From positions 1 through 34,610 of the forward strand of contig CAIWHF010000235.1 of NCBI GenBank assembly GCA_903912405.1: a stretch of DNA of 34,610 nt, read 5' to 3'. Numbering within the stretch: position 1 is the stretch's first letter; each line of letters starts with the position of its first letter. This DNA is from an uncultured Bacteroidota bacterium (GTDB taxonomy: Bacteria; Bacteroidota; Bacteroidia; Chitinophagales; Chitinophagaceae). Positions 1-10,107 of the stretch are shown here, piece by piece. The notes beneath the pieces are model-generated. The model was not told where the DNA came from. It saw nothing but the letters and a program-made list of their open reading frames with translations, and searched no databases. Made by a program: the position numbers and the translations under genes.

Positions 1-153
1 AAATTATTGTAATGTATAAAAAAGCAAATGGTTAACAATCAGCTTTCATATTGCAATTTATTTTATTCTTTAATTTTTTCAAATTTGAGCCAATTTTGGG
101 GGTAGTTTTCCTCTCAAGGATTGTAATTTGCACTAAAATTTGTAGTTTTCAAC

Positions 154-1881
154 ATGATTCCAGTATTTAAACCCTTAGCAGTACCTAAACGGTCCTTTTT
201 ACCCCAAGACTTTACCATTACCACTTGGGAAGCTGTTGCACCTTTTGTGCAACAGCTTATTGATTTTCAAATACATACGTTAGAATTATTTAACCAATGG
301 CTCCTATATGTAAGTGAATTAGAAGCCGTTATTAGCGAGGATGCTTGCTGGAGACAGATTAAAATGACCTGCAATACACAAGACCCTAGCTTAGAAGAAG
401 CCTATACTTATTTTGTAATGGAAATAGAACCCCCTTTAAAGCCCTTAGCTTTTGAGTTACAAAAAAAACTAGATCAGACTTCTTTTAAAAAGGATTTAGA
501 TAGGGCTAGCTATTTCCCCTATTTGAGAGGTATTGCCAATGCCATAGCATTATATAAGGAAGAAAATATTGCCGTTCAGGCAGCTATCAATGTGCTAGCG
601 CAACAATATGGTGCTACCGCCTCCAAAATGACCATTCATTTTCAGGAAAAGGAATATACCCTGCAACAAGCAGCAAAATTTCTGCAAAGCAGTGATGCTG
701 AAATTAGAAAAGAAGTGTTTCATTTGATTTCCAAAAGAAGATTAGAAGACCAACAAGTGCTGAACGATCTTTTCGATCAATTGGTCACAAAAAGAAATCA
801 AATAGCATTAAACGCTGGTTTTGAAAATTATAGAGATTATAAATTTAAAGAACTGGGTCGATTCGACTATAGCGTTAAAGATTGTTTCGAATTTCATGAA
901 GCTGTCAAAGAGCATATTGTTCCCATTCAAAAGAAACTACTACAACACAAAAAATCTCTTCTAAAGCTTCCAGGAGCATTAAGACCATGGGATACCAGCG
1001 CTACTCCGCAAGGGCAAAAAGCACTGAGTCCATTTAGGGATGGTAACGATTTAGCAGCTAAATCAATTCAAGTATTTGAAAAATTGAACCCTTACTTTTC
1101 TTCTTGCATAGCAAGCATGCAATCGATGGGAAGATTAGATTTAGATAGTAGAAAAGGGAAAGCTCCTGGTGGCTATAATTGTCCACTAGCAGAAACTGGA
1201 GTGCCTTTTATTTTTATGAACGCCGCAGGCACCCATGGAGATGTTATTACTATGATGCATGAAGGCGGCCATGCATTTCATTCGTTTTTATCCCACCCTC
1301 TTACCCTTAGCGCATTTAAAGAATACCCAATGGAAATTGCCGAATTGGCCAGTATGAGTATGGAATTATTTTCCATGGAGCATTGGGATGTTTTTTATGA
1401 AAACAAAGAGGATTTAAAAAGAGCGCAACTAGAAGAATTGGAGCGCATTATTGACGTACTCCCTTGGATAGCAACGATTGATTCTTTTCAACATTGGCTT
1501 TATACCAATCCAGCGCATACGGAAGCTGAACGCACACAGGCTTGGATAGCAACCTTAGATAAATTCTCTACGCAAGAAGTAGATTGGAGTGGATTAGAAG
1601 CAATCCGTGCTGCTTCTTGGCAAAAGCAATTGCATTTATTTGAAGTGCCTTTTTATTACATCGAATATGGCATTGCTCAATTAGGTGCATTAGCTATGTG
1701 GCGCCAATACAAACAAAATAAAGAGCAAGCCTTAGCAAATTATTGTAATGCGCTGAGCTTGGGATATACCAAAACGCTGAAAGAACTTTATCAAATTGCT
1801 GGAATACAATTTGATTTTAGTCCGGCTTATATTAAAGAATTAGCTGCTTTTGTATCAGCAGCAATAGATGAGATGTTATAA
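154..1881 (+). CDS. pepF: M3 family oligoendopeptidase (PepF-like)
   Basis: Zinc metallopeptidase of family M3B, expected to cut short peptides in the cytoplasm. The zinc motif HEGGHAFH starts at residue 369, giving the ligands His369 and His373 and the catalytic Glu370. The third ligand should lie in the following YPMEIAELASMS helix. There is no signal peptide or membrane segment, and 575 residues is normal for the M3B group (roughly 560-600). The ATG at 154 has no good upstream competitor in frame. The next gene starts 4 bases after the stop, so this looks like the first gene of a pepF-yciO-ligA unit. The family call is firm from the motif and overall pattern; the substrate is inferred from the family. 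Confidence 0.93.
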   Translation: MIPVFKPLAVPKRSFLPQDFTITTWEAVAPFVQQLIDFQIHTLELFNQWLLYVSELEAVISEDACWRQIKMTCNTQDPSLEEAYTYFVMEIEPPLKPLAFELQKKLDQTSFKKDLDRASYFPYLRGIANAIALYKEENIAVQAAINVLAQQYGATASKMTIHFQEKEYTLQQAAKFLQSSDAEIRKEVFHLISKRRLEDQQVLNDLFDQLVTKRNQIALNAGFENYRDYKFKELGRFDYSVKDCFEFHEAVKEHIVPIQKKLLQHKKSLLKLPGALRPWDTSATPQGQKALSPFRDGNDLAAKSIQVFEKLNPYFSSCIASMQSMGRLDLDSRKGKAPGGYNCPLAETGVPFIFMNAAGTHGDVITMMHEGGHAFHSFLSHPLTLSAFKEYPMEIAELASMSMELFSMEHWDVFYENKEDLKRAQLEELERIIDVLPWIATIDSFQHWLYTNPAHTEAERTQAWIATLDKFSTQEVDWSGLEAIRAASWQKQLHLFEVPFYYIEYGIAQLGALAMWRQYKQNKEQALANYCNALSLGYTKTLKELYQIAGIQFDFSPAYIKELAAFVSAAIDEML

Positions 1882-1885
1882 TACC

Positions 1886-2506
1886 ATGCTATTAAAAATA
1901 CATCCCGATAATCCGCAAGAGCGCTTGCTGCAACAAGTAATTGATTGCATAAAAGCCGGTGGGGTAATTATTTACCCCACCGATACGGTATATGGATTGG
2001 GCTGTGATATTTATAATCAAAAAGCCATAGAGCGTATTTGTAAAATAAAAGAGGTGCTTCCCAAACAAGCACAGTTTAGTTTTGTATGTAGCGATTTAAG
2101 TCATTTAAGCAACTATACAAAAAATGTAAACACCCCTATTTTTAGATTATTAAAGCAGTGCTTGCCAGGCCCCTATACGTTTATTCTGGAGGCCAATAAA
2201 GAAGTGCCGAGGCATTTGAAAATAAAAAAAGACACTATTGGTATTCGAATACCAGATCATGCAATTACGCAACAACTCATTAGCTTATTAGGCCATCCTA
2301 TCATGAGCATGTCATTGCCACCAAACGAATGGGACAGCTATGAAACAGACCCTGAAGAAATTTGGCAACGATTTTCTAAAGTTGTAGATTTAGTAATTGA
2401 TGGCGGTATTGGACAACAACAACTATCTACCATTATAGATTGTACAGCAGAAAACCCCCTTATCTTAAGAGAAGGTGCTGGTGCAATACCAGCATCCATA
2501 ATATAG
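1886..2506 (+). CDS. yciO: YciO family protein (Sua5/YciO/YrdC fold)
   Basis: The N-terminal GGVIIYPTDTVYGLG motif is the nucleotide/threonine-binding signature of the Sua5/YciO/YrdC fold. The rest matches my memory of the YciO branch rather than TsaC: TIGIRIPDHAI, PIMSMSLPP, a DPEEIWQRF segment, DLVIDGGIGQQ and a C-terminal ILREGAGAI. TsaC proteins instead carry a TSAN-type segment at the equivalent place. TsaC makes threonylcarbamoyl-AMP for the tRNA t6A modification; the role of YciO is not settled. The track start at 1868 overlaps pepF and adds MRCYNT. The ATG at 1886 gives MLLKIHPDNP, the usual family start, so I use that. It is followed six bases later by ligA. Family is certain; subfamily is likely. 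Confidence 0.88.
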   Translation: MLLKIHPDNPQERLLQQVIDCIKAGGVIIYPTDTVYGLGCDIYNQKAIERICKIKEVLPKQAQFSFVCSDLSHLSNYTKNVNTPIFRLLKQCLPGPYTFILEANKEVPRHLKIKKDTIGIRIPDHAITQQLISLLGHPIMSMSLPPNEWDSYETDPEEIWQRFSKVVDLVIDGGIGQQQLSTIIDCTAENPLILREGAGAIPASII

Positions 2507-4597
<2,091 letters not shown>

Positions 4598-4599
4598 AA

Positions 4600-5748
4600 T
4601 TAGATAATGCGTTTTACAAATGTTATTTGTCTATCCTCTTCTTTAAGCAATAAAAGTCCGGGTGTGTATTTTTCTGCTATACATCCTAAATGGTTTTGCA
4701 TAGACAAGGCATTAGCGCCATTCCATGTGGCCCATTGTAATACATCCTCTAGTTGAACTGTAAAATTTTCGAGCAACACGTTGAGCTCGGAGCAAATATC
4801 CAATTGATCATTAGACGCTAAACTATCTGTGCCAATACAAATAGGAACGCCCATTGACTGGAGTAAGGCTATAGGTGGCAAAGTGTTTTCAATATAAAGG
4901 TTAGCATTAGGGCAAACACACCAAAATGCCTTTTCAAATCTTGCTTTAATTATTTCAATATCATCTTTACTCGTAAACGTATTATGCACCAACAATAATG
5001 GATGTGAAGGATTTATCCATGGCGCATAGGTAGCTAAAGAACTTTGACCACTTGCCTGAAAATGATCGGTATTCGTTTGTAAAGTTTCGTAGAGTCGAAG
5101 CATATGCCCTTCTTTAAAAAGATACAACTCGTTTTCTGCTGCACATTCTTGATTATGAATCGACAAGGTTGCTCCTTGCTGATGCGCATTTATTAAAGAC
5201 AATAATTCTTTAGAAAAGGAATAGGGTGCATGCGGTGTAATAGAACAGGATAAGTTACTCTTCTTAAATGTTGCTTCTATAGCAGTACTATATTGAAATC
5301 TAGCTTCTGCAAAAGGTGCTGCAAAACCCAAACATTCTATAAATGTGTGTATAGCAATTGGTGACTGTTGCTTTAAGGATAGCGAATCGTCGTTATTTGA
5401 AATATCACCAATAGCAACGGTACCTTTCGCAATAAGAAAATCATGCGCCACTTGCATAGCTAATTTTCTTTCTTCTAAGGTGCTGTGTGCACGCTGCAAA
5501 CTTATGGAGCTCAAAAAGGTAACCAAACCGGTATGTTTGGGAACTACTTGCTTTAAATGAGATAATTCTAAATGACAATGCGCATTTACAAAGCCCGGAC
5601 AAATGATGCCTTCATAATAAACATCTACAGCTGTTACTTGCTCATGGTATTCTACTGCTTCTATACAACCTGTTTCGTTTATACAAATAACCGAGTGTGG
5701 TGGTAAGAACTTTTTTCCATCATGTATTTTATCTGCTGCAATGCGCAT
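4600..5748 (-). CDS. Amidohydrolase / nucleoside-type deaminase family protein
   Basis: Metal-dependent hydrolase of the amidohydrolase superfamily, resembling the SsnA, guanine and aminofutalosine deaminases. Visible metal-site motifs are NAHCHLELSHL near residue 57 (HxH), SITPHAPYSF, SIHNQE (metal His), LVHNTFTS and IGTDSLASND (catalytic Asp). All appear intact, so the protein should be active. The 382-residue length fits this group. It lies 16 bases downstream of rluB on the same strand and is probably co-transcribed with it. The substrate cannot be read from the sequence. Aminodeoxyfutalosine deaminase of the futalosine menaquinone route is one possibility, but no other gene of that pathway is in the window. 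Confidence 0.82.
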   Translation of the reverse strand: MRIAADKIHDGKKFLPPHSVICINETGCIEAVEYHEQVTAVDVYYEGIICPGFVNAHCHLELSHLKQVVPKHTGLVTFLSSISLQRAHSTLEERKLAMQVAHDFLIAKGTVAIGDISNNDDSLSLKQQSPIAIHTFIECLGFAAPFAEARFQYSTAIEATFKKSNLSCSITPHAPYSFSKELLSLINAHQQGATLSIHNQECAAENELYLFKEGHMLRLYETLQTNTDHFQASGQSSLATYAPWINPSHPLLLVHNTFTSKDDIEIIKARFEKAFWCVCPNANLYIENTLPPIALLQSMGVPICIGTDSLASNDQLDICSELNVLLENFTVQLEDVLQWATWNGANALSMQNHLGCIAEKYTPGLLLLKEEDRQITFVKRII

Positions 5749-5764
5749 GAAAGGATGCTTGATC

Positions 5765-6904
5765 TTATTTAAAATGTTTTAAAAAGATAATTTCTTTGTC
5801 TGTAAGAAAGCGCCATTTGCCTCTTTGAATATTTTTCTTGGTTAAATTAGCATACATCACTCTGTCTAGCTTTTCAACTACATACCCTAAGGATTCAAAA
5901 ATTCTTCTTACAATTCTATTTTTACCACTATGAATTTCAATACCAATGGTACGTTTAGTTTCTAGGTAAGCAATTTCATCAACCTTAATCAAGCCATCTT
6001 CTAAGGTTAAGCCTGCTTGCACTTTTTCAAAATCTTCTTTCTTAAAATCTTTATCTAATTCGGCTTGATAAATTTTCTTCACAGCGTTTTTAGGATGTGA
6101 TAATTTTTGAGCTAAATCACCATCATTCGTCATTAATAACAAGCCTGTTGTATTTCTATCTAATCGCCCTACAGGGTACATTCTTCCAGCATCTGCATTT
6201 TTAACTAAATCCATAACTGTTTTTCTACTGCGTTCATCATCGGTAGTTGTTATAAAGCCTTTTGGCTTATTCAACAATATGTATACTTTATCTTGCACAG
6301 GTTTTACTACTACTTGATCGTACATGACCACATCCGTTTCTTGAACTCTATAACCTGGTTCTGTAAAAACAACACCATTCAATGAAACCTTTCCTGATTT
6401 TATCAATGCAGCGGCATCTCTTCTTCCACAAATACCTGCATGCGCAAGATATTTATTGAGTGGCATAGCTGCTTCCGGAAGCTCTTCAAAATCTTGATTA
6501 TGATGAAAGCTCTTTTTAGAAATTAGTTTTTTTCCTGTTTTAGAAGTGCGTTCTGGGGTAGTTTTTGTTTTGGTATAATCGGTAACTTTTGGTGCTGGTC
6601 CGTATTGAGATACTGCAGCATCTTTTTTAGCATACGGTCTATCTTTTTTAAAGCTGGTGTCTTTAGCATTAAAAAACTCTTTTTTATTTTTCTCTTCTGT
6701 TAAACGATCTTGTTTACGCTCATTTTTATAAGCTGTTTTAGGATTCGTTTTTTTCATGAATTTATCAAAAGGGTGGGCACCCGCATCTTTTTTCTCAGAT
6801 TTGGATACGGTTGCTTTTTTATCACCTGCTTGTTTTGCCGGGCTATTTCTTTTAGCGGTTCCACTTTTAGGTGAATGAGTTTTACTATTTTTTCTGGGCT
6901 CCAT
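5765..6904 (-). CDS. rluB: rRNA pseudouridine synthase, RluB/RsuA family, with basic N-terminal extension
   Basis: Isomerises a specific uridine in ribosomal RNA to pseudouridine, most likely in 23S rRNA. Residues about 1-145 are a low-complexity Lys/Ser/Thr/Pro-rich stretch with no fold I recognise. An S4 RNA-binding domain follows (about 148-195, MPLNKYLAHAGICGRRDA). The catalytic domain has Asp249 in GRLDRNTTGLLL, LLNKPKGFITT before it and KNRIVRRIFESLGY after it. Without the extension the protein is of ordinary family size. Lysine-rich tails on this enzyme are familiar in Bacteroidota and may help RNA binding; that is inference. Its start is preceded by a TACCTTTG box. The amidohydrolase gene follows 16 bases downstream. 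Confidence 0.93.
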   Translation of the reverse strand: MEPRKNSKTHSPKSGTAKRNSPAKQAGDKKATVSKSEKKDAGAHPFDKFMKKTNPKTAYKNERKQDRLTEEKNKKEFFNAKDTSFKKDRPYAKKDAAVSQYGPAPKVTDYTKTKTTPERTSKTGKKLISKKSFHHNQDFEELPEAAMPLNKYLAHAGICGRRDAAALIKSGKVSLNGVVFTEPGYRVQETDVVMYDQVVVKPVQDKVYILLNKPKGFITTTDDERSRKTVMDLVKNADAGRMYPVGRLDRNTTGLLLMTNDGDLAQKLSHPKNAVKKIYQAELDKDFKKEDFEKVQAGLTLEDGLIKVDEIAYLETKRTIGIEIHSGKNRIVRRIFESLGYVVEKLDRVMYANLTKKNIQRGKWRFLTDKEIIFLKHFK

Positions 6905-6929
6905 AAATTTTACAATTCAATCGTAAAGA

Positions 6930-6937
6930 CAAAGGTA
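6930..6937 (-). promoter_or_regulatory. Bacteroidota -7 box (TACCTTTG) for rluB
   Basis: An exact TAnnTTTG match on the minus strand, 25 bases before the rluB ATG. I see no convincing -33 TTTG at the usual distance, so only the -7 element is claimed. Confidence 0.5.
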
Positions 6938-7002
6938 CAATCTTTGTGCATGCTTTTCTAATAACTTATCAAATTGAAATGTATCTTTAAAAAATAATAC
7001 TT

Positions 7003-7581
7003 ATGGCATTACTACCCTACTTTAAAAAAGGACTTATGGAAGCAGGCTGCGATGAAGCCGGAAGAGGCTGTTTGGCCGGACCGGTATTTGCAGCATCGGT
7101 AATTTTACCCAACGATTTTTATCACCCCCTATTAAATGATAGCAAGCAACTGAATGAGCATCAACGAGAACTATTGCGACCTATCATTGAGAAAGAGGCA
7201 CTAGCATTTGCTGTAGCTCAGGTATCGCCACAAGAAATTGATGCCATTAATATTCTAAAGGCTTCTTTCAAAGCAATGCATAAGGCCATTGACAATCTTC
7301 AAGTAAAACCCGCATTATTATTAATTGATGGCAATAGATTTACACCCTATTTAGGTATTGCGCATGAGTGCGTTGTAAAAGGAGACGGAAAATATGCTGC
7401 TATTGCAGCAGCAAGTATTTTAGCAAAAACCTATAGAGATGATTTTATGTTTGCCGCACATCAAGATTACCCTCATTATAAATGGAATGAAAATAAAGGC
7501 TATCCTACTAAAGCCCATAAAGCGCTTATTTTAGTACATGGGTTAACACCACTTCACAGAGTTACATTTAAGTATACGTAA
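7003..7581 (+). CDS. rnhB: Ribonuclease HII
   Basis: Cuts the RNA strand at ribonucleotides embedded in DNA, the first step of ribonucleotide excision repair. The signature [16 protein letters not shown] near the N-terminus supplies the first acidic residues (Asp17, Glu18). LLIDGNRF gives the next Asp and [23 protein letters not shown] is the conserved central block. The 192-residue length is typical. The gene stands alone, divergent from rluB, and its TAA directly abuts the stop codon of the convergent histidine kinase gene with no base between. Confidence 0.97.
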   Translation: MALLPYFKKGLMEAGCDEAGRGCLAGPVFAASVILPNDFYHPLLNDSKQLNEHQRELLRPIIEKEALAFAVAQVSPQEIDAINILKASFKAMHKAIDNLQVKPALLLIDGNRFTPYLGIAHECVVKGDGKYAAIAAASILAKTYRDDFMFAAHQDYPHYKWNENKGYPTKAHKALILVHGLTPLHRVTFKYT

Positions 7582-8550
7582 TTATACCAATGGTAATTTA
7601 ATAATGAATGTACAGCCCTTTTCAGATGGCTCTTTAAGATAAATACTTCCCTTATGTTGCACTATAATTTTCTTAGTTAAATACAAACCCAAGCCTGTAC
7701 CTTTCTTTTTTCTTACTTGCTCGTTTCCTATTCTATAAAATTTCTTAAATACTTCTTGTTGCTCTTCTGCAGCAATGCCTTCGCCTTCATCTGCAATAGA
7801 GCAATAGGCCCATTGCTCATCGGCATATACCCTAATAGCAATGTTAGTAGCTGCAGGTGCATATTTAACGGCATTATCTAAAATATTATGAACGGCCAAT
7901 TGAATTAGAAAAGCATCTCCTAAAATGGAACAAGTAGTGGCACTATCCAATGTAAATCTATTGCCAAAGCGACTTGAAAATTGCTGGATACTTTGTGCTA
8001 CTAAATCAGAAAAAATAATTTTTTCTTGAACGGACTGATATTGTTTTCCTTCTATTTGAGAGGCCAAGAGCATATTGTTACACAGATCATTTAATCTATT
8101 GCTTTCTGTAACACTTCGTTGTAATAATAATTTTTGCTGATCAGAATCTAAATTTCGTTTTTCAAGCGTTTCTAGATTGAGTTTTATAGCTGCCAAAGGC
8201 GATTTCAATTCGTGGGTTACAGCCAACATAAAATTGTTTTGTTGTTTGTTAAGCCTATTGGTTCGGCTATAAAAACTAAAAACGACGGTTGCGCCTATTA
8301 AGATTACAATTAAAAAAGTGCTGCCCTCTGCAATATATTGCTTGGTTCTGCGATCTCGTTTATTCTCGATTTGTTGTAATTGCTGTTGAAAAGCAATGGT
8401 ATGTGTTTGATTTTTGTACTCGACTAAGAGCAATTGTTGTTCCTTATTAAATAAAAGCTGACTTTGCTTTTCTAGACTTATACCCCAAAATACCAATGCG
8501 GCTACTACATAAAAAAATAACATAAAATGTAATAGACTAATGCGTTTCAT
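7582..8550 (-). CDS. Membrane sensor histidine kinase
   Basis: Two-component sensor kinase. Two hydrophobic segments at about residues 9-24 and 77-93 flank a short extracytoplasmic loop of about 50 residues, too small for a known sensor domain. The dimerisation and phosphoacceptor domain has His113 in VTHELKSPLAAI. The ATPase domain shows DNAVKYAP (N box), DEGEGIA (G1) and GTGLGLYL (G2), so it should be catalytically competent. It follows gldH by 11 bases and probably belongs to the yicC-gldH unit. No response regulator gene is in the window, so its partner must be encoded elsewhere. The signal is unknown. Confidence 0.93.
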   Translation of the reverse strand: MKRISLLHFMLFFYVVAALVFWGISLEKQSQLLFNKEQQLLLVEYKNQTHTIAFQQQLQQIENKRDRRTKQYIAEGSTFLIVILIGATVVFSFYSRTNRLNKQQNNFMLAVTHELKSPLAAIKLNLETLEKRNLDSDQQKLLLQRSVTESNRLNDLCNNMLLASQIEGKQYQSVQEKIIFSDLVAQSIQQFSSRFGNRFTLDSATTCSILGDAFLIQLAVHNILDNAVKYAPAATNIAIRVYADEQWAYCSIADEGEGIAAEEQQEVFKKFYRIGNEQVRKKKGTGLGLYLTKKIIVQHKGSIYLKEPSEKGCTFIIKLPLV

Positions 8551-8561
8551 AAAGAACAGAC

Positions 8562-9053
8562 TTAGTTGGTTTTTTGTTTTTCTACGCGTAAGCCCACTTG
8601 AAGAATTTCTGGCAATGGATTTTCACGCATGATTTGCTGAAAAGTAATTTTATACATACCCTTCTTGGTAAATTTTGTATGCCCGCTTGTTCCAGACAAT
8701 GGCATCAATTGCTCATAAATTTCTCCCATACCTCTTCCCAACCATTTCCCATTTTTATCGGCTAATGGAATCTCTACTTTACTTTCCACACCTTGTTTTT
8801 CGCTCGGCAATTGTGTAGTAATTGACAACCAAATATTTGAAAAAGGATAAGCATCGGTATGTCTAATTAGAAAATACAATTGATAGTTAGCTGCTGTATC
8901 TTCTATATTGAATTCGAAACTAGCCTTTTCTTTATGATCCCAAACATTATGATTGAGCGCAACTTGCTTTTGGTACATATCAATATGCGTGCAGCTTTGC
9001 ATGGCAATTACAAAAAATAATATTCCAATGGTAAGAAGGTATACTTTTTTCAT
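8562..9053 (-). CDS. gldH: Gliding motility lipoprotein GldH
   Basis: Lipoprotein needed for gliding motility in Flavobacterium, where it is tied to the type IX secretion and gliding machinery. The N-terminus MKKVYLLTIGILFFVIAMQSC is a lipoprotein signal peptide with the lipidated cysteine at residue 21. The mature part, with NHNVWDHKEKASFEFNIED, YQLYFLIRHTDAYPFSNIWL and a C-terminal LPEILQVGLRVEK, matches GldH as I know it. The 163-residue length is normal. It lies between yicC and the histidine kinase with gaps of 9 and 11 bases, so all three are likely one transcript. Whether the organism glides cannot be judged from this gene alone, as gldH also occurs in non-gliding relatives. Confidence 0.9.
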   Translation of the reverse strand: MKKVYLLTIGILFFVIAMQSCTHIDMYQKQVALNHNVWDHKEKASFEFNIEDTAANYQLYFLIRHTDAYPFSNIWLSITTQLPSEKQGVESKVEIPLADKNGKWLGRGMGEIYEQLMPLSGTSGHTKFTKKGMYKITFQQIMRENPLPEILQVGLRVEKQKTN

Positions 9054-9062
9054 ATTATATAA

Positions 9063-9941
9063 TTAGAGTGCATTTAAAATTTGTTCTTTTGCTTTTTCTA
9101 ATTCATCTTTCATTTTCACAACCAACTGTTGAATGGTAGCATCATTTGCTTTGGAACCTAGTGTATTAATTTCCCTACCTACTTCTTGTAAGATGAAACC
9201 TAATTTCTTGCCTTTACTTATTTCGTTATTATCTAAAACTTCCTTAAAGAAAACACAATGCTGCGTTAAGCGTTGTTTTTCTTCAGTAAAATCTAATTTC
9301 TCGATATAAAAAATAAGTTCTTGCTCAAATCGATTTGCATCTATTTGATCTGCAGGAATATGCTCTGCTATATGTTGCTGAATACGTTGTTTGATGCGCA
9401 CCATGCGATCTTGCTCCAATGGAATTATTTGAGATAATACGTCTTGAATAGTATTAATATTAGCTAATAATCCAGCTTTGATAACCGCTCCTTCAACCAA
9501 ACGGTGTTGCATGAGCGCTTCCATAGATAATTGTATAAATTGCTTAATTGCCATCCATTCTTCATCACTTAATTGCTCTGGCTGTTCTTGCGTTACCACC
9601 TCTGGCAATTGCATAAGCGTGGCTAAAATATGATCTTGACTTACTTGCAAATCTGCAGCTATTGATTGCATCGCATTATAGTAATACGTAGCCATTTCCT
9701 TATTTACTACCATAGGTCGTGCACTACCATCTTGCTTTATTTGCAAATTAAATTCGATAGAGCCCCTAACCAGTTCATTTTGAAGCATCGTTCTAATATC
9801 GATATCATGTGCACGAACTAAAGAAGGTAATTTCGTAAAAATATCTAGTTGCTTACCATTAAGCGATTTAATCTCAACAGCTATTTGTCTGTTTCCTATC
9901 ATCCCCTCGGTTCTTCCAAACCCTGTCATTGAATAAAGCAT
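9063..9941 (-). CDS. yicC: YicC/YloC family endoribonuclease
   Basis: Member of the YicC/YloC family, shown in other bacteria to be an endoribonuclease acting in RNA decay. The protein begins MLYSMTGFGRTEG, the hallmark N-terminal motif, and ends with the conserved block GKKLGFILQEVGREINTLGSKAND followed by a helix KMKDELEKAKEQILNAL. The 292-residue length is standard. No signal or membrane segment is seen, so it is cytoplasmic. It is the first gene of the yicC-gldH-kinase group and has the clearest promoter in the window 48 bases upstream. Confidence 0.95.
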   Translation of the reverse strand: MLYSMTGFGRTEGMIGNRQIAVEIKSLNGKQLDIFTKLPSLVRAHDIDIRTMLQNELVRGSIEFNLQIKQDGSARPMVVNKEMATYYYNAMQSIAADLQVSQDHILATLMQLPEVVTQEQPEQLSDEEWMAIKQFIQLSMEALMQHRLVEGAVIKAGLLANINTIQDVLSQIIPLEQDRMVRIKQRIQQHIAEHIPADQIDANRFEQELIFYIEKLDFTEEKQRLTQHCVFFKEVLDNNEISKGKKLGFILQEVGREINTLGSKANDATIQQLVVKMKDELEKAKEQILNAL

Positions 9942-9989
9942 GTGAATACGAATTTCTAAATTGAATTAATAATTGGCGTGTAATAAACG

Positions 9990-10020
9990 CAAAGGTATTG
10001 CTATTATACGATACAACAAA
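9990..10020 (-). promoter_or_regulatory. Bacteroidota-type promoter for yicC-gldH-kinase
   Basis: On the minus strand, TTTG (10020-10017), then 19 bases, then TACCTTTG (9997-9990). This is an exact match to the Bacteroidota consensus TTTG-N17-23-TAnnTTTG. The expected transcription start is about 4 bases further on, leaving a leader of around 40 bases before the yicC ATG. Confidence 0.75.
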
Positions 10021-10076
10021 TATAAACTTAGTCGTTAAAACTTTATAAATAATGCCAAAATCCTTATTAGTTTAGT

Positions 10077-10084
10077 TATTTTTG
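10077..10084 (+). promoter_or_regulatory. Bacteroidota -7 box (TATTTTTG) for the EnvC-like gene
   Basis: An exact TAnnTTTG match 23 bases before the ATG at 10108. No clear -33 TTTG is seen at the expected spacing. It shares the gap with the divergent yicC promoter. Confidence 0.45.
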
Positions 10085-10107
10085 TTGAAATCGAAATTTG
10101 GCTTACC

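Noticed and set aside
1868-1885. Upstream ATG of the YciO gene given in the ORF track
   Set aside because: It overlaps pepF and adds MRCYNT, which is not family-like; the ATG at 1886 fits.
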